This document shows positions 1 through 5,105 of a stretch of 5,105 nt of DNA, piece by piece (positions within the stretch are counted from its first letter, which is position 1; every line of letters starts with the position of its first letter). Under the pieces are notes generated by a model that worked only from the letters and a program-made list of their open reading frames with translations, had not been told where the DNA came from and searched no databases. Both the position numbers and the translations under genes were made by a program. The stretch comes from Alkaliphilus sp. (GTDB lineage: Bacteria; Bacillota; Clostridia; Peptostreptococcales; Thermotaleaceae). The DNA is taken from NCBI GenBank assembly GCA_018335765.1, contig JAGXRU010000183.1, positions 1 through 5,105 on the forward strand, written 5' to 3'.

Positions 1-712
1 TCTGACTAAGTGGCAATCCGGCAGCTAAAGCTCTTTCTATTCCGGATTCTACTGAACCTACTTTATTAGGACTATGGGCATCACTGCTAATTGCAAACTT
101 GACCCCTTCTTTCATTGCCACCTTAATATATTCCACAGTTAAATATCCATGACTGCTATTAATCTCTAGTGCCGTCCCTCTAGCTGCTGCAGCCCTTGCC
201 ACTTCTCTGGTATCGATATTTGCCTTAGCTCCTGGATGGGTAAGTATGTCTATCTTATTTTTGTAAATAGCTTCTACTACAGCCTGAGTATTAATTACCC
301 TAGCTTTCCTATCTACAGTCGTAAAATACTTGGCCAGAAGATTTTGTCCATGCATTTTAAAGCCCTGTATCAGGTTATCAGGAAGAGCACCGAAATGATA
401 TCCTGCTAAAAGAATATCCAGCTTGCTTCTCATGGCTTCGTCAACATCCAATTTCCCATCTATACTTATAATATTTGCTTCCAGTCCCAGCTTTACATTT
501 ATTTTTTTAGTGGCAATATTGATGTCGTCGATCTCTTTTCTCATTTTATCTAAATTTTTAAGCTTAATACCATATAACAAATGTCTAGGTCCATGGTCTG
601 AAATCGCTATTTCTCTTAAACCTTTTTTAATAGCCATATTCACATTCTCTTTGATCGTTCCCTTTCCATGGCTATAAATTGTATGAGTATGATAATCAGC
701 AAATATTTTCAT
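1..712 (-). CDS. PHP-domain metal-dependent phosphoesterase (3' end outside window)
   Basis: The frame is open from the ATG at 710-712 to the left edge, giving 237 residues with no stop. It is a PHP-domain protein of the YcdX-like hydrolase type, a family of phosphoesterases that bind two or three metal ions in a barrel of histidines and acids. All expected ligand motifs are visible: HTH (H8, H10) and H15 near the N-terminus, SDH (D39, H40), GLEAN (E78), H106 in GYHFG, THPG (H159) and SSDAH (D211, H213). YcdX-like proteins are about 245 residues long, so only a few C-terminal residues should be missing. There is no signal peptide or membrane segment, so it is probably cytoplasmic. The start is supported by AAGGAG eight bases upstream (721-726). 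It lies 17 bases after the murB stop with no terminator between, so it is probably co-transcribed with murB. The substrate is unknown; a histidinol-phosphatase-like or DNA polymerase PHP role is less likely given its size and context. Confidence 0.9.
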   Translation of the reverse strand, partial: MKIFADYHTHTIYSHGKGTIKENVNMAIKKGLREIAISDHGPRHLLYGIKLKNLDKMRKEIDDINIATKKINVKLGLEANIISIDGKLDVDEAMRSKLDILLAGYHFGALPDNLIQGFKMHGQNLLAKYFTTVDRKARVINTQAVVEAIYKNKIDILTHPGAKANIDTREVARAAAARGTALEINSSHGYLTVEYIKVAMKEGVKFAISSDAHSPNKVGSVESGIERALAAGLPLSQ

Positions 713-729
713 CCGTTTCACTCCTTGGC

Positions 730-1644
730 TTAAGCTTCGCCTATAATCTTCACCTCTGGATGAAGTTCTACCTCAAACTTATCACGCACTATTTTCTGAA
801 TCAAGGCAATTAAATATATGACATCCTCTGCAGTAGCATGGTCGACATTTACTACAAAGCCTGAATGCAGTTCAGAAACTTGAGCACCACCCAGTCTAAC
901 ACCCTTTAACCCTGCATCTTCAATTAGCTTGCCCGCAAAATAACCTGCTGGCCTTTTAAATGTACTGCCGGCACTTGGTAAATGCAGAGGTTGTTTTGTT
1001 GTTCTCTTTTCAGTTAATTCTTTGATTGTTTCATTTATTTCATTATAATCTCCTTTGAGCAGCCTCATTTCTGCCTCAAGAACGACATATCCTTCATTTT
1101 GTATAATGCTGCTTCTATACCCTAGCTCCAGTTCTTTATTACTTAACTTTCTAATTTCTCCCTTGTTATCTATTGCCAAGACACTGGTAATTACATCTTT
1201 CATTTCTCCGCCATAGGCTCCCGCATTCATAGCAACTGCTCCGCCAAGTGTCCCTGGGATTCCGCTGGCAAACTCAAATCCTTTTAAACCCTTCTCCACT
1301 ATTATTTTTGACAAATTAGAAAGAAGTATTCCACTTTGTGCCCATACAGTTTCATTTTCTATTTTTACCTTATTATAATTTTCGGCAAGCTTTAAAACAA
1401 CGCCTCTTATTCCTTTGTCCCTAACCAAAAGATTGCTCCCATTTCCCATTATGTAGCAAGTTGTATTTTCTTCTTTGCAAACCTCCAGTATGTATTTTAT
1501 TTCTTCCTCACTCTTAGGAAGTGCTAAAATATCAGCTGTCCCACCTATTTCAAAAGATGTATGACGGCTCATGCGTTCATCCATTAAAATAGCCTCTGAT
1601 GGAATTTTATCTAGTAATCTACCATAAATCTTAAGCTTATCCAA
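730..1644 (-). CDS. murB: UDP-N-acetylmuramate dehydrogenase (MurB), TTG start
   Basis: MurB is a cytoplasmic FAD enzyme that uses NADPH to reduce UDP-GlcNAc-enolpyruvate to UDP-MurNAc, the second committed step of peptidoglycan precursor synthesis. The 304 residues have the usual length and order. An N-terminal FAD-binding part contains RHTSFEIGGTA (27-37) and GNGSNLLV (67-74). The central FAD signature is SGIPGTLGGAVAMNAGAYGG (127-146). The C-terminal substrate domain contains GYRSSI (R177), AGSTFKRP (S227, the proton-donor serine) and LHPEVKIIGE (E297). The Arg/Ser/Glu catalytic set is therefore complete. The C-terminal domain looks like the shorter type II form of Firmicutes such as Staphylococcus, without the extra tyrosine loop of E. 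coli MurB. The first codon is TTG (1642-1644), chosen because AAGGAG lies nine bases upstream and the next Met (residue 21) would remove conserved N-terminal sequence. The gene heads a leftward run into the PHP gene. Confidence 0.96.
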   Translation of the reverse strand: MDKLKIYGRLLDKIPSEAILMDERMSRHTSFEIGGTADILALPKSEEEIKYILEVCKEENTTCYIMGNGSNLLVRDKGIRGVVLKLAENYNKVKIENETVWAQSGILLSNLSKIIVEKGLKGFEFASGIPGTLGGAVAMNAGAYGGEMKDVITSVLAIDNKGEIRKLSNKELELGYRSSIIQNEGYVVLEAEMRLLKGDYNEINETIKELTEKRTTKQPLHLPSAGSTFKRPAGYFAGKLIEDAGLKGVRLGGAQVSELHSGFVVNVDHATAEDVIYLIALIQKIVRDKFEVELHPEVKIIGEA

Positions 1645-1653
1645 AAATATTCA

Positions 1654-1659
1654 CTCCTT
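1654..1659 (-). promoter_or_regulatory. Ribosome binding site that fixes the murB TTG start
   Basis: The minus strand reads AAGGAG here, nine bases before the TTG codon at 1644. No ATG or GTG lies at a suitable distance, so this site is what decides the murB start. Confidence 0.8.
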
Positions 1660-1723
1660 GTTGGTATACTAATTAACAAAGCCATATCTACTTCTAAAGA
1701 ATAAAACGTTTTTGTTCAAATTA

Positions 1724-1752
1724 AGTATATCCGTTTAATAGTTGAAATACAA
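1724..1752 (-). promoter_or_regulatory. Probable murB promoter (sigma-A type)
   Basis: On the minus strand TTGTAT (-35, 1747-1752) and TATACT (-10, 1724-1729) are separated by exactly 17 bases. Each box is close to the vegetative consensus, with TTG kept in the -35 box and five of six bases matching in the -10 box. Transcription would start near 1717 and give a leader of roughly 70 bases before the TTG start. A weaker alternative, TTGAAC followed 17 bases later by TAGAAG, lies just downstream. The assignment comes from sequence match alone. Confidence 0.55.
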
Positions 1753-1810
1753 GGGTATCTGAGCTATGCTTCGATAATCTAACTCTCATTTATCAGTTCT
1801 GTCTTATTTA

Positions 1811-1840
1811 TAAAAAAACAAAGGTCTGCTTCCTTTTTTT
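1811..1840. terminator. Weak hairpin with A/T tracts on both sides, possible terminator
   Basis: AAAGG (1820-1824) and CCTTT (1832-1836) can pair around a seven-base loop. Seven A residues (1812-1818) lie before it and a run of seven T residues (1834-1840) overlaps its right arm. On the minus strand this gives a short stem followed by seven T residues, and it sits just after the stop codon of the start-less open stretch at 1839-1925. The stem is only five pairs with two G-C, so function is doubtful. It could equally be a chance product of AT-rich sequence. Confidence 0.3.
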
Positions 1841-1925
1841 ATGTTTTTGCACCTGCTTCTACATATTTATTGCTTAGAAATTGTATATATTCTTGAAAAG
1901 AGCATGACTTTGTTAATGATATTGA
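1839..1925 (-). pseudogene. Possible remnant: tail of a decayed small gene
   Basis: The minus strand has 28 sense codons ending in TAA (1839-1841), and the stretch begins directly after another in-frame TAA (1926-1928). It contains no ATG, GTG or TTG codon, so it cannot be an intact gene. The encoded C-terminal part, with QEYIQFLSNKYVEAGAKT at its end, looks like ordinary soluble protein rather than random AT-rich translation. A possible terminator hairpin follows the stop immediately. I do not recognise the family. The alternative is non-coding spacer in which a short open frame arose by chance, which is quite possible at this length. Confidence 0.22.
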
Positions 1926-1950
1926 TTATTAATTAATAATTTTTATTATT
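1925..1950. promoter_or_regulatory. Overlapping AT palindromes upstream of the peroxiredoxin promoter, possible PerR-like operator
   Basis: ATTATTAATTAATAAT (1925-1940) is a perfect 16-base palindrome. It overlaps a second inverted repeat, AATAAT-TTTT-ATTATT (1935-1950). The 15 bases at 1934-1948 match the Bacillus PerR box (TTATAATNATTATAA, from memory) at 11 of 14 defined positions. They lie just before the proposed -35 box of a peroxide-defence gene, where a PerR site would be expected. The local sequence is almost pure A/T, so a partial match like this can arise by chance. Confidence 0.3.
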
Positions 1951-1953
1951 TTC

Positions 1954-1983
1954 TTGTTTATCTATTTTGATTTAGGGCATAAT
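1954..1983 (+). promoter_or_regulatory. Probable peroxiredoxin promoter
   Basis: TTGTTT (-35, 1954-1959) and CATAAT (-10, 1978-1983) are 18 bases apart, with five of six -10 positions matching consensus. The predicted start near 1990 leaves a leader of about 30 bases. TAATAT two bases downstream is an alternative -10 box. Confidence 0.45.
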
Positions 1984-2007
1984 ATACTTAAAATCTTATT
2001 AAATATT

Positions 2008-2013
2008 AGGAGG
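2008..2013 (+). promoter_or_regulatory. Peroxiredoxin ribosome binding site
   Basis: A perfect AGGAGG lies seven bases before the ATG at 2021. This supports the annotated start and suggests efficient translation. Confidence 0.85.
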
Positions 2014-2020
2014 ATACAAA

Positions 2021-2566
2021 ATGACAGAAAGAATGGTAGGAAAGAGTGCACCATATTTTGAAATGAAAACCGTTGACGGTGCCGGCAAAAACTTTGGAAA
2101 GGTTACTCTGGATGATTATCGTGGCAAGTGGCTTGTATTATTTTTTTACCCGCTTGATTTTACTTTTGTTTGCCCCACTGAAATCACCGGATTTAACAGA
2201 AGGATTGACGACTTTGAAAAATTGAATGCATCTATATTAGGAGCAAGCACTGACAGTGAACACTCCCATAAGGCATGGATCAATGCATCCGTTGAGCACG
2301 GCGGCTTAGGTCAACTAAAATTTCCTTTGGCTTCTGATATGACTCAAAAAGTAGCCAGAGATTATGGCATTCTCATCGAAGACAGTGGCATTGCTTTAAG
2401 AGGATTATTTATTATAGATCCCGCAGGCATTCTAAAATATTCTGTAATCCATGACCTGAATGTAGGCAGAAGTGTAGATGAAACTTTAAGAGTTTTACAG
2501 GCATTCCAATCCGGTGGTCTTTGCCCCATAGATTGGGAACCTGAAGATGAACTTTTAAATGTTTAA
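2021..2566 (+). CDS. Typical 2-Cys peroxiredoxin (YkuU / AhpC-Prx1 group)
   Basis: This 181-residue thiol peroxidase reduces hydrogen peroxide and organic peroxides in the cytoplasm. The active site FYPLDFTFVCPTE carries the peroxidatic cysteine C51 with T48 of the T-x-x-C motif, and R127 in ALRGLF completes the usual Pro/Thr/Cys/Arg set. The resolving cysteine is C168 in GGLCPIDWEP, so the protein should work as a disulfide-linked head-to-tail dimer. GGLG (94-97) is present, but the chain ends 13 residues after C168, without the C-terminal YF helix of easily over-oxidised eukaryotic enzymes, so it is probably robust. The N-terminus TERMVGK and the body resemble Bacillus YkuU more than E. coli AhpC. 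No AhpF or thioredoxin gene is adjacent, so the electron donor is unknown. It has its own promoter, diverges from murB and converges on hydF. A PerR-type control is possible but only weakly supported. Confidence 0.95.
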   Translation: MTERMVGKSAPYFEMKTVDGAGKNFGKVTLDDYRGKWLVLFFYPLDFTFVCPTEITGFNRRIDDFEKLNASILGASTDSEHSHKAWINASVEHGGLGQLKFPLASDMTQKVARDYGILIEDSGIALRGLFIIDPAGILKYSVIHDLNVGRSVDETLRVLQAFQSGGLCPIDWEPEDELLNV

Positions 2567-2581
2567 AAAAGCATATATATC

Positions 2582-2608
2582 AAAAAAATAGGCTGCAAGC
2601 TTGCAGCC
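2582..2608 (-). terminator. Intrinsic terminator of the hydE-hydF operon
   Basis: GGCTGCAAGCTTGCAGCC (2591-2608) is a perfect 18-base palindrome. It begins six bases after the hydF stop and is followed on the minus strand by TATTTTTTT (2590-2582). It folds into a seven-pair GC-rich stem with loop AGCT and a U-rich tail, a classical rho-independent terminator. Seen from the plus strand it lies 24 bases after the peroxiredoxin stop but is followed by ACAATATTATT, so it is at best a weak terminator for that gene. Confidence 0.88.
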
Positions 2609-2614
2609 ACAATA

Positions 2615-3844
2615 TTATTCTAAATAAAGCTTTCTTATTTCAGGAAAGGGTTCTAAGGCACGTTCTAAAACTCCTGTGACATACCCTATCAGCACTCCGT
2701 AGTTTACAATGGCAGTATTATTATATACTGCCTGATTTATTCTAAATTCCATCTCTTTAGGATTTAACATACAGCCCCCACAATGAATGATCAAGTCGAA
2801 TTTCTTCATTTCTTCAGGCTCCGGATAATATGAACCTGTTGTCCACTGAAAATTTAACTTTCCACCTATCATTTCCTCCAACCATTTTGGCATCTTATCC
2901 TTTCCAATATCACCTTCCTGCCGATGATGGGTACAGCCTTCACAAATAAGCACATGATCCCCAGGTTTCAAACTCTTAATCTTCTTCGCCCCTAAAACCA
3001 ACTCCTCTAAATCACCCTTATATCTTGCGAAAAGTATAGAGAAGGAGGTCAAAGGAATATCTATTGGCGTATCCCGACTAACCTTAGCAAAAGCTTGAGA
3101 GTCAGTTACAACTAATTTTGGCTTTTTGCCAAGACTTGCAAGGGTTTCTTTTAACTCAGTTTCTCTTGTTACTACCGCTATAGCACCATGGTCAATGACA
3201 TCTCTGATGGTTTGCTGTTGGGGTAGTATCATTCTCCCCTTTGGCGCTGCCTTATCAATTGGAGTTACCAATATGACAATATCATTGGGTTCTAGTAAGT
3301 CCCCAACAATAACCTTCTCTTGTTTTTCTATTTTGGCCTGCTCTATTATTCTTTGTTTTAATTCATCAATTCCATTTCCAAGAATTGTACTCACTTGAAT
3401 AAATGGAAATCCATAGACTGATTGCCATTGATCTATTACAGTATCCTCTATAGTTACTATATCCGTCTTGTTTACAACACCTACAAGCGGTATTTTTTTC
3501 TCCTTAATCCGTTCTATTAATTCTTTATCGAATTCTGAAATTCCATCCTCTGCAGCGATTACTATTATAGCCAGCTCAGTTTTATTTAAAACCTTGTAGG
3601 TTTTATTTATCCTTAATTCACCCAGCAACCCTTTATCATCAATCCCCGCTGTATCGATGATTACCACAGGACCTATCGGGAGTATTTCCATAGTCTTGTA
3701 AACTGGGTCTGTAGTTGTTCCCGCCACTGATGAAACCAAGGCTATATCTTGGTTGGTCAAAGCATTAATAAGACTTGATTTCCCCACATTTCGTTTTCCA
3801 AATATGGCTATATGCAATCTGTTACTTCTAGGGGTATCTTGCAT
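2615..3844 (-). CDS. hydF: [FeFe] hydrogenase maturation GTPase HydF
   Basis: HydF is the GTPase and Fe-S scaffold on which the two-iron subcluster of the hydrogenase H-cluster is completed and from which it passes to apo-hydrogenase. The 409 residues match the usual length. The N-terminal GTPase domain has G1 GKRNVGKSS (16-24), G2 GTTTDPV (42-48), G3 DTAG (64-67), G4 NKTD (125-128) and a G5-like VST (151-153). A middle dimerisation domain (about 185-290) follows. The C-terminal cluster domain has the signature CxH-x47-HCxxC: C304, H306, H354, C355 and C358, so all expected ligands are present. C301, three residues before C304, is an additional cysteine. The start is secure: AGGAGG (3852-3857) lies seven bases upstream, inside the end of hydE, and only one base separates the hydE stop from this ATG, so the two are probably translationally coupled. 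A strong terminator follows, so hydF is the last gene of the operon. Confidence 0.97.
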   Translation of the reverse strand: MQDTPRSNRLHIAIFGKRNVGKSSLINALTNQDIALVSSVAGTTTDPVYKTMEILPIGPVVIIDTAGIDDKGLLGELRINKTYKVLNKTELAIIVIAAEDGISEFDKELIERIKEKKIPLVGVVNKTDIVTIEDTVIDQWQSVYGFPFIQVSTILGNGIDELKQRIIEQAKIEKQEKVIVGDLLEPNDIVILVTPIDKAAPKGRMILPQQQTIRDVIDHGAIAVVTRETELKETLASLGKKPKLVVTDSQAFAKVSRDTPIDIPLTSFSILFARYKGDLEELVLGAKKIKSLKPGDHVLICEGCTHHRQEGDIGKDKMPKWLEEMIGGKLNFQWTTGSYYPEPEEMKKFDLIIHCGGCMLNPKEMEFRINQAVYNNTAIVNYGVLIGYVTGVLERALEPFPEIRKLYLE

Positions 3845-3845
3845 G

Positions 3846-5105
3846 CTAAGACCTCCTCTCTTGCTTTAAATAGGGAGGAAGCTCTCTATTCGCTTCTTCT
3901 ATTGCCCTATAGGCACTATCTAAATCAATCATATTTTTTTCACTGTAAATTTGATAACGATATCTGTACTTAGCAGGTGTATTAACTAGCATGATTGTAT
4001 TGGCTCCGGCCTTCAACGCTTTTGTTTGACCATTCGGATCAAGGGTTGCAAGTGCCGTTGTTGCAGGGATAAAGACTCTCTTGCAGACTATCCTTGTCAC
4101 AGCCACAGCCTTTAAGGTCATGTCCACACCTCCCGGAGGATATTTTTCAAATGGTGTCCCCACAGCAGGTAGGAACGGACCTATACCTATCATATTTATT
4201 CCCATGTCTTTAAAAAACAAAATATCTCTGGCAATATCTTCAACCCTTTGACCAGGCAATCCTATTATAGAACCGGACCCATTTAAGTATCCTAGTTCTC
4301 TAAGCCATGTCGAACATTCTACCCTGTGATCATAATCGTCATCCGGATGAATAAATTTAAATATTTCTCTATTGGTTGTTTCGATCTTTAAAAGAAAATT
4401 ATTGGCGCCAACTTTCTTAAATAGTTCATACTCTTCTCTTGGTCTTTCACCGATGCTTAATGTGATCTTCATGTTGGTTTCTTTTTTGATGCGTTCAATT
4501 AAAGCAACTATTCTTTCCTTTGTCCAGCCTATGTCCTCTCCTGATTGCAGTATCACGGTTTGAAGTCCCATTTGATGGAGCTTGTGAACCACCTCTAATA
4601 TTTCATCTTCTGACATGCTATAACGCTCTAAGGTTGGATGACTCTTTCTTATCCCACAATAATTGCAATCTTTTCTACAAGTGTTGGAAAATTCAATGGC
4701 ACCACGGATATCCACCACATCTCCAATAATTTCTTGTCTCATTCTATCCGCAGTTAGATATAGTGCTTCCAATTCGCTGCGTCTTTCTGTACTTAACAGT
4801 AACACAATGTCCGCAAAATCAAGTTCTTCCCCTTCTTCTACCTTCTGTAAGACTGCCAGGAAAGAATCGGATACCACTGACTGAGACAGCCTTTCTACCA
4901 AACCTGAAAGCTTTTTAGGTATATCCGAATAAACACCCAGAACAACGATTTTATTTTCAGCAAGAATCTTTTCCGCTTGAACAAGGCTTTCTTCAGCAAC
5001 TCTTATGGCTATGGCACATACCGAACCATATTCCGATGGAGCCGGTACTAATGCTGTATCAATCCCTTCATCCTTTAAAAGCTTGTCTCCTCGAAGCATG
5101 TGACT
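3846..5105 (-). CDS. hydE: Radical SAM maturase HydE with N-terminal DUF3343-like domain (5' end outside window)
   Basis: HydE is a radical SAM enzyme that, in [FeFe] hydrogenase maturation, acts on the Fe(CO)2CN-cysteine unit made by HydG on the way to the bridged two-iron subcluster. Numbering from the Met at 5099, the radical SAM cluster motif CRKDCNYC has C141, C145 and C148. Other HydE signatures are IRGAIEFSN (131-139), LQSGED (184-189), SIGERPREEYE (215-225), GSGSIIGLPGQ (274-284), GIGPFLPAVGTPF (305-317) and IPATTAL (344-350). The extra C-terminal cysteines that bind a second cluster in Thermotoga HydE are absent, as in many homologues. Residues 1-60 are not part of normal HydE: LLKDEGIDTALVPAPSEYG followed by C28 resembles the small DUF3343 (Se/S-carrier-like) domain. 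The frame is open through the right edge (Ser-His precede the Met), so the true start lies beyond 5105 and the visible ATG, which lacks a good ribosome binding site, is probably internal. The gene is followed by hydF after one base. Confidence 0.93.
   Translation of the reverse strand, partial: SHMLRGDKLLKDEGIDTALVPAPSEYGSVCAIAIRVAEESLVQAEKILAENKIVVLGVYSDIPKKLSGLVERLSQSVVSDSFLAVLQKVEEGEELDFADIVLLLSTERRSELEALYLTADRMRQEIIGDVVDIRGAIEFSNTCRKDCNYCGIRKSHPTLERYSMSEDEILEVVHKLHQMGLQTVILQSGEDIGWTKERIVALIERIKKETNMKITLSIGERPREEYELFKKVGANNFLLKIETTNREIFKFIHPDDDYDHRVECSTWLRELGYLNGSGSIIGLPGQRVEDIARDILFFKDMGINMIGIGPFLPAVGTPFEKYPPGGVDMTLKAVAVTRIVCKRVFIPATTALATLDPNGQTKALKAGANTIMLVNTPAKYRYRYQIYSEKNMIDLDSAYRAIEEANRELPPYLKQERRS
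3852..3857 (-). promoter_or_regulatory. hydF ribosome binding site within the hydE coding end
   Basis: The minus strand reads AGGAGG, seven bases before the hydF ATG, and these bases also encode the last two arginines of HydE. The arrangement TAG-C-ATG points to coupled translation of the two maturases. Confidence 0.85.

Noticed and set aside
423..677. 84-codon plus-strand open frame with hydrophobic translation
   Set aside because: It lies antisense inside the PHP gene, whose full set of metal-binding motifs is on the other strand, and it has no ribosome binding site.
1704..1716. AAAACGTTTT palindrome upstream of murB as an operator
   Set aside because: The ten-base palindrome has no extended arms and matches no operator I know. 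It lies around the expected transcription start, but evidence is too thin to call.
1925..1950. Inverted repeats as transposon ends or an attachment site
   Set aside because: There is no transposase or integrase, no target-site duplication and no paired copy in the window; the repeats are simple A/T palindromes near a promoter.
1645..2020. Riboswitch or small RNA in the 376-base intergenic region
   Set aside because: Neither strand shows a conserved riboswitch core or a GC-rich multi-helix fold; the leaders of both flanking genes are short and AT-rich.
3126..3398. 90-codon plus-strand open frame within hydF
   Set aside because: It is antisense to the middle of hydF, is not protein-like, and is explained by the reading frame of the real gene.
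4372..4884. Three overlapping plus-strand open frames within hydE
   Set aside because: All are antisense to the well-conserved radical SAM and linker parts of hydE, and none has a supporting start site or recognisable domain.
3846..5105. Biotin synthase (BioB) or PylB rather than HydE
   Set aside because: LQSGED, GIGPF and IPATTA segments, together with immediate linkage to hydF, fit HydE; BioB would show its own YNHN-type motif and a different C-terminus.

Overview
The window is AT-rich and looks chromosomal. It comes from a low-GC, Gram-positive anaerobe, most likely a member of the Clostridia. The reasons are strong AGGAGG-type ribosome binding sites, a TTG start on murB, short operon spacing, two maturation genes for [FeFe] hydrogenase, and a murB-PHP gene pair that I know from clostridial genomes. 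No mobile element, tRNA, rRNA or CRISPR array is visible.

Left part (1-1644, minus strand): a two-gene run. murB (UDP-N-acetylenolpyruvoylglucosamine reductase, peptidoglycan precursor synthesis) starts with TTG. It is followed 17 bases after its stop by a PHP-domain metal-dependent phosphoesterase that runs off the left edge. In many Clostridia this pair is followed by rapZ, yvcK and whiA, so those genes are predicted just outside the window.

Middle (1645-2020): a 376-base divergent intergenic region. It holds a good sigma-A type promoter for murB, a promoter and ribosome binding site for the peroxiredoxin gene, overlapping AT-rich palindromes that resemble a degenerate PerR box, and a weak hairpin next to a 28-codon open stretch without a start codon, which may be the tail of a decayed gene.

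Right part (2021-5105): a typical 2-Cys peroxiredoxin (YkuU/AhpC-Prx1 group) on the plus strand converges on a hydE-hydF operon on the minus strand. hydE and hydF are one base apart, with the hydF ribosome binding site inside the end of hydE. A perfect 18-base palindrome followed by a T-rich tract ends hydF. HydE and HydF work with HydG (not in the window) to build the two-iron part of the hydrogenase H-cluster. HydE processes the Fe-CO-CN-cysteine unit made by HydG, and HydF is the GTPase scaffold that carries the cluster to the hydrogenase.

The most notable point is the N-terminus of HydE. The radical SAM enzyme is preceded in the same frame by about 60 residues that look like the small DUF3343 (Se/S-carrier-like) domain, including its conserved cysteine. 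The reading frame stays open to the right edge, so the first in-frame ATG visible (5097-5099) is probably not the real start.
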